DNA of 60,073 nt from Bifidobacterium avesanii. Lineage in GTDB: Bacteria; Actinomycetota; Actinomycetes; Actinomycetales; Bifidobacteriaceae. Below, one piece after another: positions 25,185-34,566 of this stretch (position 1 is the first letter of the stretch; every line of letters begins with the position of its first letter). The stretch covers positions 1-60,073 of the forward strand of contig NZ_WBSN01000016.1 of NCBI RefSeq assembly GCF_009299475.1, written 5' to 3'. The position numbers and the translations under genes are program-made. The notes beneath the pieces are model-generated. The model was not told the origin of the DNA and searched no databases. It saw only the letters and a program-made list of their open reading frames with translations.

Positions 25185-27233
25185 TCAGCCGAGCGGCACC
25201 TCGAAGGGGCTGGCGAGCAGTCCGTCGGCGTTGCGCAGCACCGGTTCCGGCGACTCTCCCCACGCGTAGCGCAGCATGGCGTCCTCACCCGGCTCCACGC
25301 CCCACGGCAGCGGAATGGTCACCGTGTGCGGCGACGACACGCTTCCCCTGACCGCGAGCGCCGGGCTCTCCCCCGCCGGGTCGATCAGCTCGAACGGAAT
25401 CACGCCGGCGCCCGGGCCGCCCGCCGTGCGCAGCCCGCCGCCGCAGTGCGTGAACCGCACCACGATCTCCCCGGCGCCGCGCCGCACTTCGGCGCGGGAG
25501 ACCAACGGCCCCATGGATTCGACGCCGCCCCCGTAGACCAGCGCGTCGGCCGCGACGGCGAACCGCCTGCCGATGGTTTCCTTGTCGATCGGGTGCAGGT
25601 CGTTGTCCTCGCCGGCATCGAGCGTGACGATCATGGCGGTGCCGTCCAGCGCCAGCGCCCTGCGCTGTTCGTCGCGCAGACGGGCGTACCCGTGAGCCTG
25701 GATGGTCAGGTTCGGCAGCTGCGCGTAGATGAACGGCAGGTCGGGACGGCCGAACAGTGCACGCCAGCATTGGATGAGCGCCATCATCTTGGCCGCATAC
25801 CCGGCCGGGCCGCGCGACGCGCTGGTTTCGCCTTGGTACCACAGCACGCCGGTGAGCGCGAGGCCCCTGAGCGGCGCGATCATGGCGTTGTAGCAGCCGG
25901 CGGGCATGCGTGTGGGGAACACCTTGGCCGGCGCGGGCGCGAAGGACGCCGAGCGCCGCCAGCGCCACGGGCCGAGCGCGCCCACGTCGATCACGTCGAT
26001 GGGGGCTTTCGGGGCGGCGCCCCGCCCGTTTTCGGGCCACACCCGCGCGATGCTGCCGTCCGCCCGCGGCAGGGGGTTGCCGGAGCCGTCGGTGGGCACG
26101 GTCGGGTCGATGACGATCATGTGCCACTTGCCCGGCGTGAAGCCGCCGTCCACGCCGTTGTTCACGCGCAGGCGGAACGCGATGGTCATGCGCTTCGGCA
26201 GCGCGGCGATGGCGTAGTTGCGCGGCGGGTAACGGTAACCGGTCGAGCCGACGGGTTCGCCGTTCACATAGCAGTCGTCGGCGTCGACCAGCGTGCCGAA
26301 GCGCATGCTCGCGGGCTTGCCCACCACGGCGTCCGGCAGCTCGACGGTCTTGCGGAACCAGAACACGCCCGGCTTGCCAAGGTCCGCCTCGTGCATGCAG
26401 TCCGCCTTGGCAAGGTCCGCGCTCTTCCATCCGGCGGAGGCGGACGGGTCGTAGCGCGGATCCTCCCAATGCTCCGCAAGTCCAAGGTCCGCGGAATCGG
26501 CGTCGCGCACGAATTGCCCGAACCGGTCGTCGGCCTCCGATTCCAGCCGCCCGGCGTATCCGGGTTCGCGCCAACGGTCGAAATCGTCGGGGATCAAGTC
26601 AAGGCGCCTGAGCCACGGCTCGGCGATCCACGGTTCGATGGGCGTGCCGCCGATCGCCGCCTGCACGAATCCGAGCGGCACGTCCACGCCGGCGTCCTCG
26701 CGCAGATGCTTGGCGAAGAAGAATCCCGCCGCCGAAACGCCGGACACGTCGTCGCGGCCCTCCACCAGCCACGTCCCGCCGGCCGTGCGCGTGCGCGGAC
26801 CGGTGAAGTCCGCCTCCTGCGGCACGAGGAAGAAACGAATCGACCCGTCCCTCGCCCGGTCGAGCTCGCCGGGGTAGCGCGCGGCCACGCGGTCCATCCA
26901 CAGCCACATGTTCGATTGGCCGCCGAGCAGCCAGACGTCGCCGAACAGGAGGTCGTGCGTCTCGACGGACTCCCCGTCGGATTCGACGCGCAGCTCGTAC
27001 GGCCCGCCGGCCGGGTGCGCGGGCAGCGTGACGCGCCAACTGCCGGACGCGTCGGCGTAGGAGGACGCGCAATCCCCGTTACTGGTGCCGGCACCGCCGC
27101 ATGCGCCCGCACGCGTGAGGGTGGCCGCTATGCGGGCCGACGGGCGCGCGATCCCCCAGACGGCGACGGCCCGGTTGCGTTGCAATACCGCACCGTCGCG
27201 GAACAGCGGATCAAGTTCCAATGTGTTGCTCAT
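25185..27233 (-). CDS. Sialate O-acetylesterase-like carbohydrate esterase
   Basis: A 682-residue SGNH-fold esterase of the SIAE/DUF303 family, lacking a signal peptide. The nucleophile is S107 in GGQSNMWLW. Other landmarks are GVLWYQGETSAS and the Asp-His pair in DNDLHPIDKETIG. The family removes O-acetyl groups from sialic acid or from plant glycans such as acetylated xylan, so the substrate is not fixed by homology. It is cytosolic, next to a GH2 and a sugar importer, and would deacetylate imported oligosaccharides before hydrolysis. The ATG at 27233 follows GAAGG at 9 bases. Its promoter operator matches that of the importer, which suggests joint control. Confidence 0.88.
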   Translation of the reverse strand: MSNTLELDPLFRDGAVLQRNRAVAVWGIARPSARIAATLTRAGACGGAGTSNGDCASSYADASGSWRVTLPAHPAGGPYELRVESDGESVETHDLLFGDVWLLGGQSNMWLWMDRVAARYPGELDRARDGSIRFFLVPQEADFTGPRTRTAGGTWLVEGRDDVSGVSAAGFFFAKHLREDAGVDVPLGFVQAAIGGTPIEPWIAEPWLRRLDLIPDDFDRWREPGYAGRLESEADDRFGQFVRDADSADLGLAEHWEDPRYDPSASAGWKSADLAKADCMHEADLGKPGVFWFRKTVELPDAVVGKPASMRFGTLVDADDCYVNGEPVGSTGYRYPPRNYAIAALPKRMTIAFRLRVNNGVDGGFTPGKWHMIVIDPTVPTDGSGNPLPRADGSIARVWPENGRGAAPKAPIDVIDVGALGPWRWRRSASFAPAPAKVFPTRMPAGCYNAMIAPLRGLALTGVLWYQGETSASRGPAGYAAKMMALIQCWRALFGRPDLPFIYAQLPNLTIQAHGYARLRDEQRRALALDGTAMIVTLDAGEDNDLHPIDKETIGRRFAVAADALVYGGGVESMGPLVSRAEVRRGAGEIVVRFTHCGGGLRTAGGPGAGVIPFELIDPAGESPALAVRGSVSSPHTVTIPLPWGVEPGEDAMLRYAWGESPEPVLRNADGLLASPFEVPLG

Positions 27234-27289
27234 GCGTATGCACCTTCGTGTGGTTTGTGCGTCTTCGTTGAACGGAATCCCTGCCCACC

Positions 27290-27309
27290 AGTGTATTACA
27301 TCGTTGTAA
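27290..27309 (-). promoter_or_regulatory. Operator and -10 box of the esterase gene
   Basis: The dyad TTACATCGTTGTAA (27296-27309) directly abuts a TACACT -10 box on the minus strand (27290-27295). The layout and sequence match the importer promoter at 20573-20592. The -35 box is weak, which may mean dependence on an activator. Confidence 0.65.
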
Positions 27310-27623
27310 TAAAGGCCATGGGCATGTTCACAGGCCGCGATTCGCGGCGCATCACGCATTGCGCAACTTACGCCGCCACGCGCAGACATGTTCGCGACGC
27401 ATGATGCGCCGCGCCCGACGGGTCCCCACACAGGACGGCGTTGCCGGCGCCGCACTTCACCGCCCCCAGGTGCCTGCGCCATGCACGAACGGGCAGCCTC
27501 ATGCCGCCCTTCGGATGTGAAGACGTGAAAAAGCGGGCTCGGCGCAGCGGAATCGGGAATTCCAAGCGCGACCGTAATGCTGAGAAGCCGCCCAGCTTGC
27601 GCTTAAAGCGCCGCCCAAGCATG

Positions 27624-27702
27624 AGTTACGGGCCCAAACCGACGCCCAGGCGTCGCATTCGCGCTTAGAATCGCGGATTTCGTCGTTTTGAGCCCGCAAA
27701 GT
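27624..27702. repeat. Palindrome family, copy 5 (hybrid of variant and main forms)
   Basis: The left arm is of the variant type (GTTACGGGCCCAAACCGACG) and the right arm of the main type (TTTCGTCGTTTTGAGCCCG), with the GCGCTTAGAATCGC inner arm on the right only. It looks like a recombinant between sub-families. Confidence 0.65.
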
Positions 27703-27716
27703 GGTGATCGCATATG

Positions 27717-27803
27717 AAATACGGGCCCGAACCGACGGAGAACGGCCTTTTGGTGGGGGTTTGACGCTTGGAAAAGCCGATTTCGTCGTTTTGAGCCCGC
27801 AAC
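27717..27803. repeat. Palindrome family, copy 6
   Basis: ATACGGGCCCGAACCGACGG on the left and TTTCGTCGTTTTGAGCCCG on the right, with a GGCCTTTTGGTGGGGGTTTG loop. It lies 15 bases after copy 5. Confidence 0.7.
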
Positions 27804-27981
27804 TTATGGCGCACAGCCACACGCATCGTGTTCTCGCATGTCCCGGTCAGCGACACCGCGCACTCGCGCCGGGCACGTCACATCCAAGCATGCCATGCCG
27901 CCCCAGTCACGCGCCGCGCACTCGCGCCACACACGCTGCGCCGCTCGCCGCCCGCATTCCGTCGGCCAGCCATCACGCGCG

Positions 27982-29061
27982 CTACCGCTTGGTGGAATCG
28001 CGCTCCACGAGCCGCGGGTGCAGGGCGATGGTGGCGTAGGGCGAGTCGTCGCCGTTGATGCGCGCGATGAGGCGTGTGACGCACATCCGCGCGTAGTCCT
28101 TCCACATGGGGTCCACGGTGGTGAGCGACGGGGACGAGTACTGGCTTTCGGCGATGTTGTCGAAGCCGATCACCTGCACGTCGCCGGGAACGGACACGCC
28201 GCGCAGCTGGAGCTCGTACAGCGCACCGAGCGCCGCCGAGTCGTTGTAACACAGGATCGCATCGGGCCGAGCACCGTCGCCCGAGCCGCCCGCACCTCCG
28301 TCCCCCGCGCCGCCGAGCAAGTCGTCCACGGCCGAGGCGCCGCCCGCCATGGTCCAGCGCCGGCCGTCCGGGATGAGCGACCAGTCCACGTCCACGCCGT
28401 TGTCGCGCAGGGCGTCGATGTAGCCTTCGAGTCGGTCGATCACGGCGGCGCCGCGCACGGCGTCCTTGCGGTGATAGGTGTCGCGCGTGATGCCCTCCGG
28501 GGCGCACAGGGCGGCGATGCGCGTGCAGCCGCGGTCGAGGAGCAGCTGCGTGGTCTCGCGGAACGAGCCGCGGTTGTCCAGCGTGATGAGGTCGGCCTTG
28601 CCGAACGCGGTGTAGTTGCCGCACTGCACGATCGGATACTCGCCTTCGAGCACCTTGCCCTCGTCGGCCAGCGGATGGCTCGCGTACACGATCCACCCGT
28701 CCGCGTTGGAGTACGGCGCCTCGCGGATGAGCTCCTCCACGCCGCCCTCGAGCTGGTTGTAGGTGCTGATGGTCACCGTGTAGCCTTTGGCCGTGGACTC
28801 CTCGATCACGCCTTCGAGCAGCTGCGTGTAGAACGGGCTGTCGAAGCCGCCGATGGCGAGCCCGATGTTCTGGTGCTTGCGCGTCTTGAGGTAGCGGGCC
28901 GCGGTGTCGATGCGGTAGCCGAGCTTGGCGACGGCGGCGTCGACCTTCTTCTGGGTTTTGGGCAGCACGTTGCCCACGCCGTTGATGGCGTTGGAGACGG
29001 TTTTGATGGAGACGCCGGCTTCCTTGGCGACCTCCGCCATGGTGACTCGTTTTGCTGCCAT
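27982..29061 (-). CDS. LacI-family regulator of the glycan island
   Basis: A 359-residue protein. The N-terminal helix-turn-helix and hinge read RVTMAEVAKEAGVSIKTVSN and TAARYLKTRKHQNIG. The sugar-binding core contains PDAILCYNDSAALGALYELQ and VQVIGFDNIAESQYSSPSLT. A Gly/Asp-rich insertion (GGAGDGGAGGSGDG) lies at about residues 247-260, in a surface region. The ATG follows GAGGAG at 4 bases. Its own promoter has AGGTAATGGATTACCT at 29085-29100, the same dyad type and spacing as the GH2 promoter, so it probably represses itself and the GH2 gene. The effector should be a breakdown product of the imported glycan. Confidence 0.92.
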   Translation of the reverse strand: MAAKRVTMAEVAKEAGVSIKTVSNAINGVGNVLPKTQKKVDAAVAKLGYRIDTAARYLKTRKHQNIGLAIGGFDSPFYTQLLEGVIEESTAKGYTVTISTYNQLEGGVEELIREAPYSNADGWIVYASHPLADEGKVLEGEYPIVQCGNYTAFGKADLITLDNRGSFRETTQLLLDRGCTRIAALCAPEGITRDTYHRKDAVRGAAVIDRLEGYIDALRDNGVDVDWSLIPDGRRWTMAGGASAVDDLLGGAGDGGAGGSGDGARPDAILCYNDSAALGALYELQLRGVSVPGDVQVIGFDNIAESQYSSPSLTTVDPMWKDYARMCVTRLIARINGDDSPYATIALHPRLVERDSTKR

Positions 29062-29084
29062 GACTCTCCTCTTCGACAGTAGGC

Positions 29085-29131
29085 AGGTAATGGATTACCT
29101 TCAGCATACGCAAGGGGTCATGGCTTGTCAA
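29085..29131 (-). promoter_or_regulatory. Promoter and auto-operator of the island LacI gene
   Basis: On the minus strand TTGACA (29126-29131), a 17-base spacer and TATGCT (29103-29108). The dyad AGGTAATGGATTACCT (29085-29100) starts 2 bases below the -10 box, exactly as at the GH2 promoter. Confidence 0.75.
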
Positions 29132-29222
29132 AGATGCATTCCGCTTCTTGACTTACCTTGCGACACGGCGAGTCCCGCGCCGCGTCCAACGCCGTCAGGC
29201 CCGCCGGTCCGAATACGACAAA

Positions 29223-29244
29223 GGGCTCCCCCGGCGGGGAGCCC
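29223..29244 (-). terminator. Terminator after adk
   Basis: GGGCTCCCC (29223-29231) pairs perfectly with GGGGAGCCC (29236-29244) around a CGGC loop, 35 bases past the adk stop, with a short TTT after it on the minus strand. It separates secY-adk from the island. Confidence 0.75.
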
Positions 29245-29278
29245 CAAAATCGTGACGACCGAACGATCAGGCCCGAAC

Positions 29279-29842
29279 TCAGGCGTCGAGCTTGGCGATG
29301 ATATTCGCGGAGATCTCCTTGATCTCGCCCACGCCGTCGACCTCGACGAGCTGGCCGCGGTCGCGGTAGATGCCCAGCAGCGGGGCGGTCTCCTTGGCGT
29401 AGGTCTCGAGGCGCTTGGCGATGGCCTCCGGGGTGTCGTCGGAGCGGCCCTCGATCTTTGCGCGCTTGGCGATGCGCTCCATGAGCACGTCGTGGTCGGC
29501 GTCCAGCGCGACGACCTTGTCGAGCGGGGTGCCCAGCTCAGCGAGGATCGCGTCGAGCGCCTCGACCTGCGCGGCGTTGCGCGGATAGCCGTCGAGGATC
29601 CAGCCGTTCTTGGCGTCGTCCTGGGCCAGGCGGTCCTTGACGATCTTGTTGGTCAGCTCGTCGGGGACCAGCTCGCCCTTGTCGGTGTACTTGAGCGCCT
29701 CAAGGCCGAGCGGGGTCTTGTTCTTGATGTTGTAGCGGAAGATGTCGCCGGTGGAGATGGCGGGGATGTTGTAGTGCTCGGCGAGCAGGGCGGCCTGGGT
29801 GCCCTTGCCGACGCCCTGCGGGCCCATGATCAGCAGACGCAT
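29279..29842 (-). CDS. adk: Adenylate kinase
   Basis: A 187-residue enzyme that interconverts ATP+AMP and 2 ADP. The P-loop is [10 protein letters not shown] at residues 7-16. [17 protein letters not shown] and [18 protein letters not shown] form the AMP-binding parts. It is the short form without the long LID or zinc site, as usual in actinobacteria. It follows secY by 141 bases and is closed off by a hairpin terminator. The next gene on this strand is the LacI regulator, not map or infA. Confidence 0.97.
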   Translation of the reverse strand: MRLLIMGPQGVGKGTQAALLAEHYNIPAISTGDIFRYNIKNKTPLGLEALKYTDKGELVPDELTNKIVKDRLAQDDAKNGWILDGYPRNAAQVEALDAILAELGTPLDKVVALDADHDVLMERIAKRAKIEGRSDDTPEAIAKRLETYAKETAPLLGIYRDRGQLVEVDGVGEIKEISANIIAKLDA

Positions 29843-29983
29843 AATCGTCTCTCTTTCTGTTCTGTGGTTGCTGGTTGAAATCTTGCCGGATGGAATTGCC
29901 GCCGGATGGAATTGCCGCCGGCTGAAACGGGAAATCCCGTCGCTTGGATGCGGCGGGACTTCCCGATTGTCTACTTCATGATC

Positions 29984-31315
29984 TTACTTCTCGGACGCCT
30001 TGGCGTTGTCCTCGAAGAGGAAGCCGGCGTACTGGAACTGCTCGGTCTGGGCCTTGGCCTGACGCAGGGTGTCGAGGCCGACGCCCGCGATGATCAGGAT
30101 CGTGGTGCCGCCGAAGGGCAGCTGCGAGTTGATCTGCAGGGCCATGATGAGCACGGTCGGGATGAGCGCCACGAACAGCAGGTAGACGGCGCCGACGGTG
30201 TTGAGTCGGTTCATCACGTAGCTCAGGTAGGCGCTGGTGGCGCGGCCGGCGCGGATGCCGGGGATGAAGCCGCCGTACTGCTTCATGTTGTCCGCGGTCT
30301 CGTCCGGGTTGAACGTGATCGAGGTGTAGAAGAAGCAGAAGAACACGATCATGAGGGCGTACAGGCCGATGTACCACACGGAGGTGGTGGACGCGAGGTT
30401 GTTCTCGATCCACACGACCCAGCTCTGCTCGGAGTTGCCGAACTGCGCGAGCAGCGTCGGGATGGCGAGGATGGAGGACGCGAAGATGGGCGGGATGACG
30501 CCGGACATGTTGATCTTGAGCGGCAGGTAGGTGGAGGAGCCGCCGTACATCTTGCGGCCGATCATGCGGCGGGTGTACTGCACCGGGATGCGGCGCTGGC
30601 ACAGCTCGACGAAGTCCACGAACACGAAGATGACGAGCAGGACGCCCACGACGATGCCGAACTTGAGCCAGTTGCCGTCGGTGCCGTTGGTGCCCCAGCC
30701 GATGGTCCACAGCTGCGGCAGGAAGCCGGAGCAGATGGACATGAAGATGAGGATGGACATGCCCTGGCCGATGCCCTTGTCGGTGATGAGCTCGGCCATC
30801 CACATGATCAGGCCGGTGCCGCCGGTCATGATGAGCACCATGACGACGAGGTTCCACACGGAGCCGTCCGGAATGACCTGGGAGCAGGAGTAGTTGAACA
30901 GCGCGCCGGAGCGGGCGGTGACGAGGATGGTGGTGGACTGCAGCAGCGCCAGGCCGATGGTGAGGTAACGGGTGTACTGCGTGAGCTTCGCCTCGCCGGA
31001 CTGGCCCTCCTTGTGCAGGGCCTCGAAGCGCGGGATCACCACACGCAGCAGCTGCACCACGATGGACGCGGTGATGTACGGCATGACGCCCAGCGCGAAG
31101 ATGGACAGCTGGAGCAATGCGCCGCCGGAGAACAGGTTGACCAGTCCGACGAAGTCCTCGCTGCTGGAGCTGGCCACGCACTGCTGCACGACCTTGTAGT
31201 CGACGCCCGGGGTCGGGATGAACGAGCCGATGCGGTAGATGATGATGATAAAGAAGACAAAGAGGATCTTCTTCCTCAGTTCCTTCGTTTTAAAGGCCTG
31301 GATTAACGTCCTCAC
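29984..31315 (-). CDS. secY: Preprotein translocase subunit SecY
   Basis: A 443-residue protein with ten hydrophobic segments, the channel of the Sec translocon. KILFVFFIIIIYRIGSFIPT is the first membrane segment. FALGVMPYITASIVVQLL and GLYALMIVFFCFFYTSI are later ones. The start is a GTG at 31315, 9 bases after AGGAGG; the in-frame ATG nine codons upstream would bury this site. It is separated from rplO by a strong terminator and so has its own transcript with adk. An AGTGTA (TACACT on the minus strand) at 31356-31361 may be its -10 box, though no -35 box is clear. Confidence 0.97.
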   Translation of the reverse strand: MRTLIQAFKTKELRKKILFVFFIIIIYRIGSFIPTPGVDYKVVQQCVASSSSEDFVGLVNLFSGGALLQLSIFALGVMPYITASIVVQLLRVVIPRFEALHKEGQSGEAKLTQYTRYLTIGLALLQSTTILVTARSGALFNYSCSQVIPDGSVWNLVVMVLIMTGGTGLIMWMAELITDKGIGQGMSILIFMSICSGFLPQLWTIGWGTNGTDGNWLKFGIVVGVLLVIFVFVDFVELCQRRIPVQYTRRMIGRKMYGGSSTYLPLKINMSGVIPPIFASSILAIPTLLAQFGNSEQSWVVWIENNLASTTSVWYIGLYALMIVFFCFFYTSITFNPDETADNMKQYGGFIPGIRAGRATSAYLSYVMNRLNTVGAVYLLFVALIPTVLIMALQINSQLPFGGTTILIIAGVGLDTLRQAKAQTEQFQYAGFLFEDNAKASEK

Positions 31316-31516
31316 CTGAATGATCCTCCTAGATAAAAACACAGACTGTCAGCCAGTGTACTCTCTTCCGGTCCCAAATCCCACCGGACGGGTCGGTTTT
31401 GCGCACATTTGACGCGCAGCGGGCCGGATGATGCGAACGCCGGGCTCACAGATGCGCTCAACATGCAACACCGACTGCACGGCATGCAACACCGGCATGC
31501 AACACCGCCGTGCAAC

Positions 31517-31558
31517 AAAAAGACCCTCCCCCGCGTCGCAATGACGCGGGAAAGGGTC
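31517..31558 (-). terminator. Rho-independent terminator at the end of the spc operon
   Basis: Bases 31522-31537 and 31543-31558 pair as a ~16-bp GC-rich stem (GACCCT...CCGCGTC and its inverse) with one internal mismatch and a short loop. TTTTT follows on the minus strand (31517-31521). It is the best terminator in the window. Just downstream, CATGCAACACCG is repeated three times (31462-31507). Confidence 0.88.
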
Positions 31559-31590
31559 AATACGAACTCAGCGTTCGCTCAGCTTTGGGC

Positions 31591-32049
31591 TCACTCCTCG
31601 ACGGAGCCGCCGGCGGCCTCGATCTTGGCCTTGGCGGACGCGGAGACCTTCACGCCCTTGAGCGTGTAGGCCACGGTCACGTCGCCGTTGCCGAGGATCT
31701 TGACCGGGGCGTTCTTGCGAACCAGGCCCCTGGCGACCAGATCCGCCACGGAGACCTCGCCGCCGGCCGGGAAGAACTCGACCAGTTTGGCGATGTTCAC
31801 GACCTCGAAGGTGGTCTTGAACGGGTTCTTGAAGCCGCGGAGCTTCGGCAGGCGCATGTACAGCGGGAGCTGACCGCCCTCGAAGCCCGGACGGACCTGG
31901 TAACGGGCGGAAGTGCCCTTGGTGCCACGGCCCGAGGTCTTACCCTTGGAGCCCTCACCACGGCCAACGCGGGTGCGCGCCTTGTTGGCGCCGGCAGCCG
32001 GCTGGAGGTGGTGCATCTGAATGATGGTGCGCTCTTCTTCGTTTGCCAT
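31591..32049 (-). CDS. rplO: 50S ribosomal protein L15
   Basis: A 152-residue large-subunit protein. [20 protein letters not shown] and [20 protein letters not shown] make up the basic, Gly-rich N-terminal part. The C-terminal globular part ends in [19 protein letters not shown]. It is the last gene of the spc operon and is followed by a strong terminator. It starts two bases after the rpmD stop. Confidence 0.98.
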   Translation of the reverse strand: MANEEERTIIQMHHLQPAAGANKARTRVGRGEGSKGKTSGRGTKGTSARYQVRPGFEGGQLPLYMRLPKLRGFKNPFKTTFEVVNIAKLVEFFPAGGEVSVADLVARGLVRKNAPVKILGNGDVTVAYTLKGVKVSASAKAKIEAAGGSVEE

Positions 32050-32051
32050 GA

Positions 32052-32234
32052 TCAGTCGACCTCCTCGACAGTGACCAGGTGACGCAGGACGGCCACCTGA
32101 CCGCGCACGGCCTTGGTGTCCTCGCGGGTCACGGTCTTACCGATCTTGTTGAGGCCCAGGGTCTGGGCAGCGGCGCGCTGCTTCGGGGTGGAGTTCACCA
32201 GACCGTGGTGCAGGGTGATGTTGATGTTAGCCAT
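32052..32234 (-). CDS. rpmD: 50S ribosomal protein L30
   Basis: A 60-residue protein, normal for L30. It starts [20 protein letters not shown] and contains [11 protein letters not shown]. The ATG at 32234 has GGTGAG 5 bases upstream; a GTG two codons earlier would overlap the rpsE stop. L30 is in its usual place between S5 and L15. Confidence 0.95.
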   Translation of the reverse strand: MANINITLHHGLVNSTPKQRAAAQTLGLNKIGKTVTREDTKAVRGQVAVLRHLVTVEEVD

Positions 32235-32236
32235 GC

Positions 32237-32974
32237 TCACTCACCATCCTTTGCTTCAGCGGCGGCCTTGGCCTGAGCCTCTTCACGAGCCTTGCGGGCC
32301 TCGGCGATGCCGGCGGCGCGAGCGCGGAGCAGGGCGTCCGGGGCGACTTCCTCAAGGGAAAGGCCACGACGGGCGGCGATCTCCTCCGGCTCCTCGAGCT
32401 GCTTGAGGGCGTCCACGGTGGCGCGAACCATGTTCACGGCGGTGGCGGAGCCCATGGACTTCGTCAGGATGTCGGTGATGCCGGCGCACTCCATGACGGC
32501 GCGGACCGGGCCACCGGCGATAACGCCGGTACCGGGGGCGGCGGGACGCAGCAGGACTGTGCCGGCCGCGTCGTGGCCGATCACCGGGTGGGTGACGGTG
32601 CCGCGAACGCGCGGGACGGAGAACATGTGCTTCTTGGCGTCCAGCTGGCCCTTGGCGATGGCCGCCGGGACCTCACGGGACTTGCCGTAGCCGACACCCA
32701 CGGTGCCGTTGCCGTCGCCGACCACCACGAGGGCGGCGAAGCTGAACGTACGGCCACCCTTGTGGGTCTTGGACACGCGGTTGATGGTCACGACGCGATC
32801 AAGGAGCTCATCGCCCTTGTTCTCTTCGCGACGGTTGCGGCGCTCGCCACGACGGCCTTCGCCGCGCTGGCCACGACGGCCGCGACGGTCCTCGCCGTTG
32901 TTCTTGGTCTCTTCGGCAGCCGCAGTGTTCTGGGTTTCTTCAGCCACTTGAGTTTCCTTCTCGTTGTCGCTCAC
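32237..32974 (-). CDS. rpsE: 30S ribosomal protein S5
   Basis: A 245-residue protein. The S5 core begins at about residue 55 ([20 protein letters not shown]) and includes [20 protein letters not shown]. The first ~52 residues are a charged Glu/Arg/Gly-rich extension ([20 protein letters not shown]), longer than in E. coli but common in actinobacteria. The GTG start at 32974 overlaps the rplR stop (GTGA), so translation is coupled. Confidence 0.97.
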   Translation of the reverse strand: MSDNEKETQVAEETQNTAAAEETKNNGEDRRGRRGQRGEGRRGERRNRREENKGDELLDRVVTINRVSKTHKGGRTFSFAALVVVGDGNGTVGVGYGKSREVPAAIAKGQLDAKKHMFSVPRVRGTVTHPVIGHDAAGTVLLRPAAPGTGVIAGGPVRAVMECAGITDILTKSMGSATAVNMVRATVDALKQLEEPEEIAARRGLSLEEVAPDALLRARAAGIAEARKAREEAQAKAAAEAKDGE

Positions 32975-33342
32975 AGTGCCAGACCTCCCTCACGGGCGCC
33001 ATCGGCCACAGCCGCGACGCGACCGGTGTACTTGTTGCCACCGCGGTCGAACACCACCTTGGTGATGCCGGCCTCGAGGGCCTTCTTCGCGATGAGCACG
33101 CCGACCTGCTTGGCGGCCTCGGTCTTGGTGCCTTCGAAGCCCTTGAAGTCGTTGTGCAGGGTGGACTCGGACACCAGGGTCATGCCCTTGGTGTCGTCGA
33201 TGATCTGCGCGACCATGTGGCGGGTGGAGCGGGAGACGACCAGACGCGGGCGCTCGGGGGTGCCCACGACCTTCTTGCGAATGCGTGCGTGACGACGCAG
33301 ACGCGCGACATACTTGCCCTTACCGAAAATCTGGACGGTCAT
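32971..33342 (-). CDS. rplR: 50S ribosomal protein L18
   Basis: A 123-residue 5S-rRNA-binding protein. [19 protein letters not shown] and [20 protein letters not shown] are characteristic. The ATG at 33342 lies one base after the rplF stop; longer in-frame starts would lie inside rplF. The ribosome binding site is weak, which suggests coupling to rplF. Confidence 0.97.
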   Translation of the reverse strand: MTVQIFGKGKYVARLRRHARIRKKVVGTPERPRLVVSRSTRHMVAQIIDDTKGMTLVSESTLHNDFKGFEGTKTEAAKQVGVLIAKKALEAGITKVVFDRGGNKYTGRVAAVADGAREGGLAL

Positions 33343-33343
33343 A

Positions 33344-33883
33344 TTACTTACCAGCCTTTCCAGCCTTGCGCAGGATGTGCTCGTCGGCGTACTTGATGCC
33401 CTTGCCCTTGTACGGTTCCGGAGCACGCAGCTTGCGGATGTTGGCCGCAACCTGGCCGACCTGCTGCTTGTCGGTGCCCTTCACCACGACCTCGTTCGGG
33501 TTCGGCAGCTCGAAGGTGATGCCTTCGGGGGCCTCGACCGTGATGGTGTGGGAGTAGCCCAGGGAGAACTCGATGCCCTTGCCCTTCATCGCGGCGCGGT
33601 AACCGGTGCCGACGATGAGCAGGTGCTTCTCGAAGCCGTCGTGCACGCCCTTGACCATGGAGGCGACGATCGAGCGGGCCAGACCGTGCTTGGCACGGGT
33701 CGGACGCAGGTCGTCGGCCGCGGTCAGGATGATCTCGTTGCCTTCGACGGCGGCGGTGATGCCCTCGGGGATCACGTAGGAGTCGGAGCCCTTCGCGCCC
33801 TTGGCGGAGAAGTTCTGACCATCGATCGTCACTTCAACGCCGGCGGGAATGGCGACGGGGAGCTTACCAATATGCGATGCCAT
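33344..33883 (-). CDS. rplF: 50S ribosomal protein L6
   Basis: A 179-residue protein with the two-domain L6 fold. It begins [20 protein letters not shown] and carries [20 protein letters not shown] and [19 protein letters not shown] near the C-terminus. The ATG follows AAAGGAG. It lies between rpsH and rplR as usual. Confidence 0.98.
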   Translation of the reverse strand: MASHIGKLPVAIPAGVEVTIDGQNFSAKGAKGSDSYVIPEGITAAVEGNEIILTAADDLRPTRAKHGLARSIVASMVKGVHDGFEKHLLIVGTGYRAAMKGKGIEFSLGYSHTITVEAPEGITFELPNPNEVVVKGTDKQQVGQVAANIRKLRAPEPYKGKGIKYADEHILRKAGKAGK

Positions 33884-33900
33884 GATTCAGCTCTCCTTTC

Positions 33901-34299
33901 TCACCACACGTAGGCGACGATCTCGCCGCCAATGCCCTTGTCCAGGCATTCCTTCTGGGTCAGCAGTCCCGAGCTAGTCGAGATGATGGCGATGCCGAGG
34001 CCGCCCAAAGGCATGGGCAGGGAATCGGACTTCGCGTAGCGACGCAGGCCCGGCTTGGAGATGCGCTTGATGCCCTGGATGGAGCGCTCGCCGTTCGGAC
34101 CGTACTTGAGGGTGACCTCAAGGGTCTGGCCGACCTTCGCCTCTTTGGCGGTGAAGTCGGCGATGTAGCCTTCGCGCTTGAGGATCTGCGCGATGTTGGC
34201 CTTGAACTTGGAGTACGGCATGTCAACGGTCGTGTGCTTAGCCGCGCTCGCGTTACGCAGACGCGTGAGCATGTCTGCGATCGGATCTGTCATTGTCAT
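33901..34299 (-). CDS. rpsH: 30S ribosomal protein S8
   Basis: A 132-residue 16S-rRNA-binding protein ([20 protein letters not shown] near the start, [20 protein letters not shown] near the end). S8 represses the spc operon in E. coli; whether this holds here is not visible. Two ATG codons (34299 and 34293) are possible and neither has a strong ribosome binding site. The first is used here. Confidence 0.97.
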   Translation of the reverse strand: MTMTDPIADMLTRLRNASAAKHTTVDMPYSKFKANIAQILKREGYIADFTAKEAKVGQTLEVTLKYGPNGERSIQGIKRISKPGLRRYAKSDSLPMPLGGLGIAIISTSSGLLTQKECLDKGIGGEIVAYVW

Positions 34300-34379
34300 T
34301 GTGGGCTTATGCCCTTTCTCGTCGTGGTTTCCGCCGCCCGCCGGGATCGGCTAAGGCCGCGGACCTTCAACGTCGATGT

Positions 34380-34565
34380 TTACCAACTGGACTTCGTCAC
34401 GCCGGGCAGCTCGCCGCGGTGGGCCTTCTCGCGAAGGCAGATGCGGCACAGGCCGAACTTGCGGTACACGGAATGGGGACGACCGCACACCTGGCAACGC
34501 GTGTAGGCGCGCACCTTGAACTTCGGCTTGGCGGCCGCCTTCTGCTTAAGAGCGGTTTTTGCCAT
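34380..34565 (-). CDS. rpsN: 30S ribosomal protein S14, zinc-binding type
   Basis: A 61-residue short S14 (type Z). It keeps both CxxC pairs, in TRCQVCGRP and [19 protein letters not shown], so it binds zinc. It lies one base after the rplE stop; the ATG is at 34565. Confidence 0.97.
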   Translation of the reverse strand: MAKTALKQKAAAKPKFKVRAYTRCQVCGRPHSVYRKFGLCRICLREKAHRGELPGVTKSSW

Positions 34566-34566
34566 A

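Larger units (their letters stand above)
27234..27981. other. 748-bp gap: esterase promoter and palindromic repeats
   Basis: The esterase operator lies at 27290-27309. A degenerate palindrome copy lies at about 27530-27620 and two clearer copies at 27624-27702 and 27717-27803. Bases 27804-27981, after the LacI stop on the minus strand, show repeated CGCGCACTCGCGCC words but no terminator with a T-run. No coding frame is convincing. Confidence 0.6.

Noticed and set aside
16486..27803. CRISPR array
   Set aside because: The repeats are long palindromes at irregular distances and not short direct repeats with uniform spacers; no cas gene is present.
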